Shown: piece by piece, positions 37,259-49,398 of the stretch
Layout of the letters: each line of letters begins with the position of its first letter
Numbering within the stretch: position 1 is the first letter of the stretch
NCBI GenBank assembly: GCA_000320545.1
Contig: ADNK01001198.1
Coordinates: forward strand, 28,501 to 92,500
Direction of reading: 5' to 3'
Length of the DNA stretch: 64,000 nt
From: Bigelowiella natans CCMP2755
Taxonomy: Eukaryota; Cercozoa; Chlorarachniophyceae
Notes under the pieces: model-generated
The model's input: only the letters and a program-made list of their open reading frames with translations
Told to the model about the DNA's origin: nothing
Database searches by the model: none
Program-made: the position numbers and the translations under genes

Positions 37259-39573
37259 TTACGCCTTGACTGTTTTTTGTGTGATCTCAGCTAGGGTTGT
37301 GAAGCCCATTGCCTGTTTGGCCCATGTGGAAGTAGCACTTGCAATCTCGTTGGCAGCATTCGCTCCATCCTCGAGTACGGATCCTAGAATCTCTGGTTCC
37401 TTGGTTACCTATGATGAAAGGAAATTAATTCAGTTTAGCTCACAGAAAAATATTCCAGTGAATGTTTGCACACGTGAGAGAAATGCATACTTGTGTGCGA
37501 ATTATGCATGCATGCACAGAGGCTATCACACCTCGTCATATTTTTCGCGAATAGGCTTGAGTTTCTCAACCATTGCATCGGCTACAAGTGGTTTGAATTG
37601 CCCCCAACTTAGATCCTGCACTTCGTTCAGAAGCTCTTCCACCGGCCGATCTGTTGCGGCACTGTAGATGTTAAGCAGATTGGTTGCTTCAGGACGCTCC
37701 TTATTTCCATATTCAATTCCCAGCAAGGAATCCGTCTTACAGCGCTTGATTTTTTCACTGATTTCATCTGCAGTATCGAGAAGGTTTATACGGGACAGGT
37801 CCGAGGTGGCTGACTTTGACATCTGATGTGAATAGAGTGGTGGTGAAGAAGCATAATCTGTCTATAGCCATATGGAATCCAAACACCCAAAGAAATGCAA
37901 GTTTTCCTTTTTCACATCCTGTTATCTCTTTCCTCTCCTTTCTTCTACATTCCTACGACACACCAACCTACCTTATTTGTGCCGTCCTGCAGTGACATTA
38001 TCCTAGCAGTGGTTTTCGATAAAAGTGCTTCAGGCTCTTTAAACACGGGTCTTGAGGTGCCCCGCAGCTTCTTTGCTTGGTTTCCTTTGCAATATTGGTC
38101 GTTGAACCTGTTTTTATTTATTTTTACCAATTCGGCTCTTTCTTATGAAGTATGATAAGTCTGATAAACAACCTTCTTGCAATATCTCGAGTAAGCTCCA
38201 GATGCTGGCGCTGGTCTTCTCCGACTGGTACTAAATCAGCCTACAAATTCCGATAATTCGTGATTTTTGCGTGTTTGTGATTCATCTTTACATAAATACG
38301 TTTTGAACCATTACCTGATACAATAAAATGTCACTCGCCATGAGAACTGGGTAGTCCAACAATCCTACGGAAACGTTTTCTCCCTGTTTACGAGCTTTTT
38401 CTTTGAACTGTATCATCCTGGAACAACCATATGATGAAGGGCATTATTATTTGCTGTTGGTGACTGGGAAAATAATACGAGAAAACGGTTTGATTTTGAG
38501 ACGCACACTGAATACAGATGTATGTGTATATAGATATGCAACAGGTGTGACGTGCAGGCAGCACCTCTCCAACCAATTGAGCGGTGTGGCGCAGTTGAGC
38601 AGCCAGGTTAGCTCAGCATGCGCAGGTACATGGGACTGAACAAATATCTTAGACTTTTCCGGATCGATCCCACATGCTAAGTATAAAGCTGCAGTCTGCA
38701 TGACAGACTTCTTGAGCTCCTTAGGTTGGTGCGGAACTGATAGGTTCATCGTGTGTGAAGAGTAAAAACAGCAATTACAGATAATATCAGCACATAGATC
38801 CCACAATCACTTGCTAGATTTTGAGCAGACCTGTAATAGCGTGGAGATCGACAATAAAAAAGAAGTTCTGAAAGAATATATACATTTCCGCATTTATGTG
38901 AACCAAAATCCTGATGCATTTAATTGATTGATTAGACGAAGAATCACCTCCCACGTATCCTGGTTATCAACCCATTGTTTGATAGCCCCGAAGTAATTGC
39001 CAATGTGCAATACTCCTGTCGGCTGTACGCCTATACAGATGCAAAAATTATGGATATGGAATTATTTGGTATTGGGCTGTGATTAGTGGGAGTAGCAGGT
39101 AGGGTAGTACCTGAAATGACCCTTTTCTTTCGTTCAGGCTGCTTTGCTGCTGACTCCGGTGCTGCTGTAGCAGCAGCAGCACATGAAGAGAATCGTCGCA
39201 AAGGCAAGATATTTGATCTACGCGACATCGATGCTACTCTCAGGGCTCTTTGACTAGCTCCCATCCTAACTGACATCGCACTGCTGCTACTGCTGGTGGT
39301 GGTGCTGCAGAGAGACCGAAGAAGCCGTGGTGGACCTACATTATACTCAAATTTGTATTGACTTATTATGATTTGGATTGATGAATTACCTTTGAGTACA
39401 CCAACGAAAGCCATAGTTAGAAGGACTATACAAACTGCTGCTTGGGAGCGAGATAAATGTGAGTTCATTCGCATCACCACGTGGCGTTCGTTGATGCTGC
39501 AGCCACAGTTCGTGGTGTTGGATCTCACGTCGCCGTTGGCTCTATGAACCAATGAGAAATCGTTGTCGTTCAT
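37259..39573 (-). CDS. WARS2: Organelle-type tryptophanyl-tRNA synthetase
   Basis: Nine exons: 39573-39111, 39030-38948, 38867-38831, 38736-38565, 38417-38315, 38240-38173, 38107-37972, 37822-37532, 37410-37259. Bacterial-type class I Trp[20 protein letters not shown] carries the HIGH motif, then [57 protein letters not shown] joined to MSKS (the KMSKS loop is split by an intron) and KTDS. It charges tRNA-Trp in mitochondria and/or plastid. The N-terminus is long: from ATG 39573 it has a hydrophobic stretch ([16 protein letters not shown]), while an internal ATG at 39276 starts a classical Arg/Ser-rich mitochondrial presequence ([15 protein letters not shown]). Either start may be used. Stop TAA at 37261-37259. 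Divergent from EF-Tu, 190 bp apart. Confidence 0.95.
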
Positions 39574-39763
39574 TTAGAATACATAAGAAACAAACAGAAA
39601 ATAAAACCCAAGGTTGCACACGCGCCTTTTGGGTTGTCGCAGTTGGAAGAACCACCTGCACACAGTTATTCTTATGTAAATACCCGATATCTATCCGGGA
39701 TTCCCGATAAAAACCGGCCTAATTTTGTGAAGGTAATATTCATTCGCACTCCGCTCGCGCATC
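39574..39763. promoter_or_regulatory. Shared upstream region of TrpRS (-) and EF-Tu (+)
   Basis: Only 190 bp separate the two start codons, for two organelle translation genes. A compact bidirectional promoter with joint regulation is plausible. No clear TATA box seen. Confidence 0.55.
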
Positions 39764-41035
39764 ATGGCCGTCCGTAAAGCGTTCAGGATTCCTAGCCTGC
39801 AGATATTCAGAAGATCTACCACCACCGCTCAAACTTTTCGGAGGCTTTTTTCCACTTTCGAACGAAAGAAGCCTCATATTAATATTGGGACTATTGGACA
39901 TGTAGACCATGGCAAAACCAGTTTGACAGCTGCTATTACAAAGGTTCTCTCAGACCAGGACCTTGCCCAATTTAAGGACTACTCGTCAATTGATCAGGCT
40001 CCTGAAGAGAAAGCACGTGGTATTACGATTAACTCTGCTACAGTCGAGTACGAAACAGAGAATCGGCACTACGGCCATGTAGATTGTCCCGGGCATGCGG
40101 ATTATGTCAAAAACATGATTACAGGAGCTGCGCAAATGGAAGGTGCTATCCTTGTTGTGTCTGCAACAGATGGCCCAATGCCGCAAACCCGAGAGCATGT
40201 TCTTCTTGCTCGGCAGGTCGGCGTGCCGCATCTTGTTGTCTTCCTGAATAAGTGTGATCAAGTCGATGATGAAGAGCTTCTTGAACTCGTGGAAATGGAG
40301 ATAAGGGAGCTTTTGGAAAAGTATGAATTTGATGCAGATGGAACTCCTATTGTCCGTGGATCTGCTCTATGCGCTCTAGAGAGTCGTGACGATCACCTGG
40401 GCAAGGACGCTATTCTGGAGTTGATGAAGCAATGCGATGACTACATCCCAGTCGGTAAGCTTCCAGTGGAGGGCGATTTCTACATGCCCGTCGAGAGTGT
40501 CTTCGCAATTGCGGGGCGTGGTACTGTTGCAACTGGCCGAATAGAGCGTGGCCTTCTTAAAGTTGGTAACCCTGTTGAGCTTGTTGGAATTAAAGAGACT
40601 CTTAAGTCTACTTGCACTGGAGTAGAGATGTTCCGCAAAATGCTTGACCAAGGTCAGGCAGGGGACAATGTTGGGTGCTTACTACGAGGTCTTAAGCGCG
40701 AAGAGATACAGCGTGGTATGGTAATTTGCGAACCTGGTACTCAGAAAGCGTACAAGAAGTTTAAGTGCCAGATCTATGTTCTCACCCAAGAAGAAGGAGG
40801 ACGCCACACACCATTTTTCGCAAAATACAGCCCACAATTCTTCTTCCGTACAGCTGATGTTACAGGTTATGTATCAGAGCTTCCTGCAGATACAGAGATG
40901 GTCATGCCAGGTGACACAGTCGAAGTAACCGTTGAACTTCTCAACCCTGCAGTAATGGAGAAACAGCTACGCTTTGCACTTCGCGAGGGAGGAAAGACTG
41001 TAGGAGCTGGAATTGTGACAGAGGTCATCGAGTAA
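39764..41035 (+). CDS. TUFM: Mitochondrial elongation factor Tu, single exon, 423 aa
   Basis: Delivers aminoacyl-tRNA to the organelle ribosome as a GTPase. GTP-binding motifs are all visible: GHVDHGKTS (P-loop), [19 protein letters not shown] and GSALCAL. Domains II and III follow, with [25 protein letters not shown] and the C-terminal [15 protein letters not shown]. The first 35 or so residues ([22 protein letters not shown] is too long to be chance; it is Arg/Ser/Thr-rich without acids) form a mitochondrial presequence. Length matches mitochondrial EF-Tu. There is no intron and no microsatellite, unlike every other gene model here. Start ATG 39764, stop TAA. Confidence 0.98.
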   Translation: MAVRKAFRIPSLQIFRRSTTTAQTFRRLFSTFERKKPHINIGTIGHVDHGKTSLTAAITKVLSDQDLAQFKDYSSIDQAPEEKARGITINSATVEYETENRHYGHVDCPGHADYVKNMITGAAQMEGAILVVSATDGPMPQTREHVLLARQVGVPHLVVFLNKCDQVDDEELLELVEMEIRELLEKYEFDADGTPIVRGSALCALESRDDHLGKDAILELMKQCDDYIPVGKLPVEGDFYMPVESVFAIAGRGTVATGRIERGLLKVGNPVELVGIKETLKSTCTGVEMFRKMLDQGQAGDNVGCLLRGLKREEIQRGMVICEPGTQKAYKKFKCQIYVLTQEEGGRHTPFFAKYSPQFFFRTADVTGYVSELPADTEMVMPGDTVEVTVELLNPAVMEKQLRFALREGGKTVGAGIVTEVIE

Positions 41036-42132
41036 GAAAGAGGAGGAAGAGAGTGAGTGAATGAAGAAATTGATCAATACTCACTAATCCAGCCCCACAC
41101 CGTCAGTAGAAGATAGATAGTGAATATCAGTGATTCTTACTTGAGCACGACTCGGGAACAATTTGCGGAATTGAAGTGCCATAAATTTGTTGTTGCTGCA
41201 TTAATTGAGACCAGAGGTTTGCACACTACTCTCATAGCAAGGAAGTGGTATTTCTACTACGCACAGCTTTGCTACGAATGAATACACCTTTATTTGCATA
41301 ACAAGGACCAGTGTCAGGGTGTATTATACATAGCTTGTTCACAAGCTACAACTTGTACGACATGTATTTGTATCGTATCGTGCATACTTGCGTACATATC
41401 ATATCAATTGGTGAATTATGCGTGGCGCATAGTAATGAAGATATGCTGCATGAGCGAACGATACGTATATACCATATAATCTAGATATAGCGGTTGTGCG
41501 TGCTAGCGTGGAGTGTGTGCGATATGCGGTGCCGTGTTGTCTAGTTGTACGCGATATTACTTTACTTCGATGCGGTACAGGTGTGCGCTTATTAGTATAT
41601 ATCTGTAGTACAACCATCGAATCATCGGCTATAGATTATCGTGTCAGTATAGTACGACAGTGTTGGCTGTCGATCGATCACCACAGCTGTGACGCATGCA
41701 TATTGCAGCATGCTAGTATGCGCTACGCTATCTAGCTATATATGGCAAGTACGATACAGCAGGCTAGCAGGGGCAGTGTGGTTATCTAGATATGTACAGT
41801 TGTAGCACGCAGTTGTACTGCTGGTAGCATCGCATGTCGATGGCAGAAAAATATATGTACTGTTGCTTTGTGCTAGGCGAGGCACGAGGCAGGTAGCGCG
41901 ACTGCCATCTACATACGCTGCTGGGCTATGTATGAGGTGATTACCGACTTTATTAAGGTCAAAGCCACAGCAAGCGAGGCTGTATGTAGTCCAACAGCGT
42001 ATCATGTCGAGCATTAAATAAAACATAAATGCGTACAGCATGCTAGCATGGCCAACAGCCCATCGTGCTAGCTAGGCACTGTAATTGTGTAATCGATGGT
42101 GCAAAGCTTTCTGTCATAATTTGGCAGTTGAA
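41036..42132. repeat. CTAG/palindrome island 5 (convergent)
   Basis: No gene. CATGCTAGCATG at 42039-42050, a near copy (CATGCTAGTATG) around 41709, and GCTAGCTAGGC near 42067. Lies between the EF-Tu and VPS50 3' ends. The first 250 bp is likely the EF-Tu 3' UTR. Confidence 0.7.
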
Positions 42133-43834
42133 TTATCTGTCCATTACGAATTCGTCGATCTTTGCCTCAACAGCAGCTGTAAACGCCCTTCTGTTTCTAG
42201 CAAATTCCCCTCCCTTAAAAACTGACTCGATTCGTTGAAGAAACTTTTCCCTTCGCTTGGTCCTCATATTTACTCCTGCCCCTAGGAGTGCGACGTTGTG
42301 ATACTGAGAGAATGAATAACCTGGATGCTCTGCAACCCATTTGCATAAATCATCCTCTGGTAGGTAGAATGCCTGTATGTAGTTGTTGTTATTGTTGTTA
42401 TTTCAATGGGATGTTGCAAGATGTCTAAGGTACTAATAAATGGCTGATGATTTGGGAGACAACAAGAAGAAGAACAACTCTCTTTTCTCGAATTAATACA
42501 TTCAGTAGAAGAGGAGCACTACCTTTACAAAATCATTAGCATATTCCCACAACGGCATAACCTTGAGGTGGTTATTAGGCACTATGCGAGCCACTTGGCT
42601 ACGAAGTACATTAAGATCTAAGGACATCGAAGCTCGTCCTTCCGTTGTACAACGCTTTATGCGTGAATAACCATAAACAAGTACACGCATAATATATGCC
42701 ATTGCTTCTCGATATACAAATCCCTCTATACGGAGAGGTAAGGCCCCATGAGCGCCAACTACTGCTATTGCGTCTCGTATTTCGGAAACCAACGTGTCTA
42801 TATACCTAAGAGTAGTAGTAGTAGTAGTAGTAGTAGTATCACGTTAATAATCGTACGACTAAATAAATACAGCGAACATGACGACGAAGTGCCTTTGAGA
42901 TGACGAATCTATTAATACATAACATATAAACATATATATATTCTTGTATATAGGTAATTAGTCGTGTGTTAAGATAGGGTATTGCTGTTGCAGCATTATT
43001 GACGTATAGTTTAGTATCCGTTCATTCTCCATCATCCATCATAATCAATGATGGATAATGAGGATGATGATGACGAAGAAGAAATCTCAAGGATTCTTTC
43101 CTCCTCCTCTTTCTTCTTCATTTTCTTCTTCTTCTTCTTCTTCACAAACACAGCATGCTGAGGTATCGATCAGCTTACGTATGGTGACGGCTAGTGAGCT
43201 CATTGACATCCCATTTACACGAAGTTATAACCTAATTCAATTATATCTATTGATTGTCTTTCATTCCATTCATCCAGATGAGGAAGGAGTCATCGTCATC
43301 ATTACCATCATCATTGTCGTCGTCATCGTCATCATTACCATCATCATTGTCGTCGTCATCGTCATCATTACCATCATCATTGTCGTCGTCATCGTCATCA
43401 TTACCATCATCATTGTCGTCGTCATCGTCATCATTACCATCATCATTGTCGTCGTCATCATTTTAATTACCATATATCAGAGCTCTTACTACTGGTTGCA
43501 ATGTTAAAATAATAATATTGACCTTGGTGAGAGAAGCTTTTTCCTTAATAAAGAGACTTGAGATGGTTTTGAATGTTCTTATGCGTAGCTCTCTACACAG
43601 CGCAATGGTGTGTGTTTCGAACAAGTCCACACGTGAGGAGGTATCTGTGGTGGTGGTGGTGGTGATACTGCTGCTTTTGTTGTTATTTCCCATGGCTGCT
43701 GCTATTTGCAACCTCCCTTTCATGGATTGTATGACACGGACAAGAAACACCACACTTTCAGCAGCATTAAGCCTCTCGTTGTAGCCGCGTAAATTCATTC
43801 TACTCTTCAAGTCAACCTTCAACAGCAGCAGCCA

Positions 43835-43868
<34 letters not shown>

Positions 43869-43941
43869 GGTGGTAGTAGTAGTAGTATGTGATGTGTGCA
43901 TGGATGATGAGCATGTGGTATATCGTTATTTGGCTATATGA

Positions 43942-43975
<34 letters not shown>

Positions 43976-43996
43976 GAACACACAGCACACACAGCA

Positions 43997-44050
<54 letters not shown>

Positions 44051-45164
44051 CACAAACACAGTGTAAGTAGGTAGGAAGATATATAGTGATAGATAGATAT
44101 CCTACAAACACGAAAATTCAATACCCAGGGAGGGAAGGAGTATCATGCCACTACTACAACTAGTTACAATACTATACTACTACTGCAACGTAGGTAGTAC
44201 CTTTTCATTGATAGAAACCAATGCCGGTATTATCTGTTGTTGGTGATTTGGAGAACCTGAGGAAGATAACCCCCCCCCGAACTCGAAAAAGCTGGTGGTA
44301 CTGATCAGTGCAGGGTTCTTCTTCTTACGTAGGCGTGATGCTGCTGCTGCTGCTACTGCAACTTTCATTAGATGTTGGGGAGAAGATGATGATGCTGATG
44401 ACGACTGTGTAATTGATAAGTGATCTCCCCCTCCTCTTTCTATATGCTGCAGCTTTTCCTTTTCTTCTCCGTTGTCAGTACTACGGTTTATGCTGCTACC
44501 ACCATTAGCAGAAGTCATTCCATGATCAAATGATCCTTTACCATTTGTTTTCTTGCTTTTTCTGTCCTTATTATTGAATATAAGTGCAGATCCGAAAGCA
44601 CCGGCATCAACTTCACCCCGAACCCGCTCGATGAGTTTTGAAAGTAAATCGTAAGGAATTTTGTTATCACCACCGCCGCCACCACCATCGCCTAATATTA
44701 GTAGCACAAACAAACAAATAAACAAAGAAACACAGATGTTTGTTCTACTTCCAATGAAAACTCCATCATTATCATCATTATCATCATCATTATCACCATA
44801 ATTACCGATGGTGGATTTGTTGTCATGAGCACATCCTAGCAACTCTTCTGGATTGAGGGAGAAGAAAGATATGACCTGAATGGAGATATCAACAACATCA
44901 TACCATTAAAAACAAGCAATCATCACCACCAACATCATATGCTCTAACCAGGACATAGCGATATTGTTAGTGTTCTGCTTTTATACTATAAATCCTTAAA
45001 TCTGTAAGTTCTCGTGATTATGATATATCCTCACCGTGTAGACGTAAAGATCAAATAGTTGTTGCAGTCCTGTGAGCAGTGCGGAAGATGACTCTGGAAA
45101 CGCCTCCATGAGTCTCATATACCTTTAGATCAACAAGAACAAACAAGTTGTAGTAGCTATTACT

Positions 45165-45199
<35 letters not shown>

Positions 45200-45477
45200 G
45201 ATAATATTTACTACTACTACTACTACTTGTACTACTGTTACTACAATGCACTATCACCTTCCCATCAATTGTGCTGCTTTGATCGTAACTGATACAACTA
45301 TAACGGGAGATGATGGTTCCCCTCCTCCTCCACCTCCTCCCCCCGCTGCTGAGCCATTATTGTTGTCTTGCTTCTCCTCCTCCTCCTCCACCACCTCCTC
45401 CTTGGGTTGACTATTACTCCTTGAATCACAAGTTACTACAACTTTTCCCTCTCCGTCTCCTATAAACAAATAAATAA

Positions 45478-45528
<51 letters not shown>

Positions 45529-46695
45529 CCATCATCATCATCACCACCATTATTTATTAGTATTATTTCATTATTACCATGGTTTGAGGATTCTATTCTA
45601 TTTTTGTTGTGATCATTATCAGGTGGTGATGATGATGATGATGATGGAAGTGGTTTCTCTCCCCCTTTTGCTTTGACCTGACAAAGAAGAACCATCATCA
45701 CCATCATATTGATATTATTGTGAGAGTGGTAGTCACATCATTCTGTGATGATTGAAAAAACCTATCACTATTCCTTCTAACTACTGACAAAATCTCTCCA
45801 AATAACCACCAGCACCAGCAGCAGCAGCAGCAGCAGCACGTACCCCTCCTCCTTCTTTTCCTTGATCTGAGATTGAAAAGAGCTCTTTTCCCTTAAGAAA
45901 GAGCTCAAACAATTCATCTCTATCACAGTTGTAACTTCGTTTGAGACTGATAATTCCTTGTGATGATGATGATGATGATGTTGTAGATTGCTGCTTCAGA
46001 TCTGGTATTACTTCCGATGGCGAAATGTCCTTGAGCAATGGTAGCCTCCTCCATGTTTCATTACCCAACATCGATCGTAATCGTCTAATGTACCAACCAA
46101 CCAATCAATCAATCATTCAATATATAAATATGATTTGGAAAATAACATTTCTTATGATGATCTTTAAGGGAATAACTAAAAAAATGAACGTTATCGTCAC
46201 TATCATGTCATTTGTTCTCTACATACTCGAATGATTGTACGTGAAACTTCTGAAAATACTCCTCAGACTTCATCTGCTCGATCAACATCAACCATACACC
46301 AAATAAATCTTATTAGTTTAGCTACAATCACTCGAAAATAACTAGAGCTGCTGCTGCTATTACTAGAACTAGTACTGCTACTCCTATAATTATTTCTTTA
46401 ACCTTCACTGCGTTTCTTAAACTTGCAGAATGATCGCTCGTAGACTTGGTCAGTTGTTCTCCAATCACAACAAATCTGCCAATATTCCATGGTTAAAATT
46501 AGAAAGAAATCTGTTCTACATCATCTGCAATAATTAGTGAAACCATCATGTGTCATCATTCGCTTAACATCATCATCAACAAAAACAACTGACCTATCAG
46601 CTGCTGTGAGAATATGTAAGAAATCCTGTACGGGTAAAGAGGTTGTGTCCATTTGCACGGAGGCTATGACGTTCCCTAACTGAGGAGGTGTAAGA

Positions 46696-46728
<33 letters not shown>

Positions 46729-48646
46729 GGGAATGCTGTGATTGTACAATTATGATTCGGACTATCAGGAAGAGGAGGAGGATGAGGAGGAAGAGGAGGA
46801 TGAGGATACAACATCCATTACTACGAGCATGTTCTAGTTGATATAACCTATTATTTACTCAATAATCTGATTATTTATGACGAGAGAACAATAAGTAGGA
46901 TAGATGTGCTAGATCTTTTGGTATAAACAATAACAAAAGCGATTATTATATTTAGGAATTAGTATCTGACTACTACTACTTTTGCTTCGATGTATTGCCA
47001 ATGATTATATTTTGGAATTAATATCTAATTACTACTTTTGCTTGGACGTATTGCCAAAGGACTCTTGCATTGACTGATAACGTCGATACGTAGCTGGCCA
47101 CTGTTCCAATGCTAGGGATTGCTGCTTCTTCCACCTTCTTCAGGTCATCATCACCATGATCATCATCTTTCTTTTCTCGTAGTAACTTCGTAAGACTTAC
47201 TGCATCAGAGTACTTTGTTTTATCCGCGGTGTCAGAATTTTGTTCTTCACGTTGTCTTCCTATTTCATTCTTTTGATCATCATAATCTTCCGCTTGTCCT
47301 TCTTGTTGTCCTCCTTCTTTCTTCGTTCCCGCATTATCATCATCACCATCATCACCCGATGTTTTAGTATTATTATTGTTATCTTCTTCTTTCAATTCAA
47401 CAAGAAGCTGACACAGGTACTTTTGCGTGAGGTAGTAGCTATGAAGAAGCTTGGACAATTGTCTCATCATACTGACCATGCACTCAGCAAACCTTTCTGT
47501 GGCCAACAACCCGCATATATCCCTTACATGCAAGCGTTGAAGTTCCCCTTCGTCTCTTACTCTATTATAATCTCCTCCAAATACATCATCACCTCCTCTT
47601 CTACCGCTACTATTCATGAGCCCATCCCCCCCTCCACCCCGACCTCGCTTGTCCATCACAGCAGCCAGGAGCGAATCTCGCATAATTCGTAGTACAGTGT
47701 TCATAAACGCTTCCTTGAGATCTGCAGCCAACAGCATTTCTTCTTTTAACATCTTATATGTGTGTATCACAGAAACCAAGCTTTGCAGCTTGAAGTTGCG
47801 GCACAATGCCTCCAGCTTTGCAGTTAAGCGCCTTCGAATGAGAGATTTTCCAGTTCGCATACGTTCCCTTAGGCCACTCATACATTCAAAGTGGGGCGGC
47901 AACGCTTGCACCTTATTGTGGCAAGCTCTATATGCTATAATTGCTGCTGGAAAGTTTTCATTTTGAAGCTTTGCATCCAAATCTGCCTCTATCAGTAGAG
48001 CTTCTCGAATAGCCGATAGATGTTTTGCCACCTTTTTAAGACGCGCTATACGTCTTTTCTTCACTAATACGCCTACCACACTGCCGACAAGACCTTGATC
48101 AGCATCTCGCAATGCCATACGGGTGTTGTGACATATCACTCGCGTCTGAGCTACATCAACCTTAATATCGTGGATGTTGTAGATCCCTTGCATAAATACT
48201 TTATGATTTTCCCGCACAAGTCGAGATATGATGGATACGATGTTGCCTCTTAGCTCTTCGACCTGAACCCATATGTTCTCAACGAACCCACCTTTCGGGA
48301 TCTTCTCAGGAAGTAGTTCCGCAATCACAATTTCGGCTAACTTATAACTTGGATCAAAGAGTCTCGAATCTAGATCAAGCTTTTCGATAACATCGAGTGC
48401 CGTTCTACTGAAGTGGGTTAGGTAGCGCTCCCAAATCTGCTGTAATTCTGGTGATTCCACCACGCCTCCTAGCCCCTCCTCCCGACTGCTCCTTGCACGT
48501 TGTCTCTCTTGAGCTCTGGTGGATCGATCCTCATCGTTATCTTCATCAACATCTTTGTTGGGAGAGGCTACTATATCCATAACAGGAGGGTCGTTTTCCA
48601 ATTGTTCTGGTGCATTTTCCACATTATCATTAGGACCTCCGAGCAT
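42133..48646 (-). CDS. VPS50: VPS50/syndetin, EARP tethering complex subunit
   Basis: The long first exon (48646-47036) encodes an acidic N-terminus, then the VPS50/VPS54-type coiled-coil region: GFVENIWVQVEELRGNIV, VGVLVKKRRIARLKKVAKHL and LQNENFPAAIIAYRACHNKV. Later exons include 46679-46594, 46475-46403, 46273-46241 (MKSEEYFQKFH), then RLRSMLGNETWRRLP (about 46084), ALLTGLQQLFDLY (about 45070), MNLRGYNERLNAAESVVFL (about 43790), KWDVNELTSRHH, and the C-terminal domain with GRASMSLDLNVL and WVAEHPGYSF, stop TAA. VPS50 with VPS51-53 tethers recycling endosome vesicles. Two internal stretches are low-complexity (Glu/Gly run near 45330, Ser/Ala-rich near 44400), replacing sequence that is short in other species. 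The junction into the RLRSML exon is not in phase with the exon I chose before it, so a small exon is missing there. Confidence 0.88.
43286..43466. repeat. 36-bp minisatellite in VPS50 intron
   Basis: About five copies of a 36-bp unit built from CAT, CGT and ACC triplets. It is open in several frames, which creates false ORFs of Val/Ile, Ser/Leu and Met/Thr repeats. Confidence 0.93.
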
Positions 48647-48774
48647 CGTGTTGTCGTGTGGCCATTCAGTGCAAGCCTATTAATTCACAAAAACAATGAT
48701 GCTTTTCTATGCCCCTGCCACGATGAGGAGAGAGAATCGGATCTTGAGCAGCTTGGAGGTATGCTCAGGAGTGC

Positions 48775-48826
<52 letters not shown>

Positions 48827-49398
48827 CTAATGGAATGTGACCACCTGTATTTCCTACACTGGACCGAGAGCAGTCTCCTTGTTGTTGTTGTTGTTGTTGT
48901 TGTTATTGTTGTCGTCGAGTTGTGTTATCATCACCGGGGATTGAACCTAATCAGCAGGGATTTAACCGCGATAGTGAGATTGGATACTCTTCAGAGATTC
49001 TTTAATGCTACTTAGGGAATTTCTCCAGGATGACGTATTTCCTACCATGGGGTACTCCTACTCTCCTCTCAAAAAGTGTACTGTAGACCTAACTCATTGA
49101 GATGATGATTTGAATTCCAAAAATTCTTACTTGTGTTCGTGCTTTTCATTGAAATCAGAGGGAGTTTCCGCTTTTCTTGCGAGTTGCAGAACGAACACAC
49201 TGCAGTAGAAGAACAAATAAATCCCGGTAGCTTTAGATGTTTCCGCATGAAAATTAGGCCCAAAAAATAGTAAGCCATAAATAAAATAATCAATATCATT
49301 TTGTTCGGATATAAATTATGAGGATGGATGATGAAGGATGCATCATGATCGATCGAGGATGATAATGAGGCCTCCTTGAGTGCAGACCTGCTCACCCA
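48647..49398. promoter_or_regulatory. Upstream region between VPS50 (-) and orphan A (+)
   Basis: No gene seen. Holds a GA microsatellite (48779-48822) and a TTG/GTT run (about 48881-48912), so it may include repeat-bearing 5' UTR introns of either gene. Confidence 0.4.

Noticed and set aside
43270-43473. Val/Ile, Ser/Leu and Met/Thr repeat proteins
   Set aside because: All frames of one 36-bp minisatellite inside a VPS50 intron.
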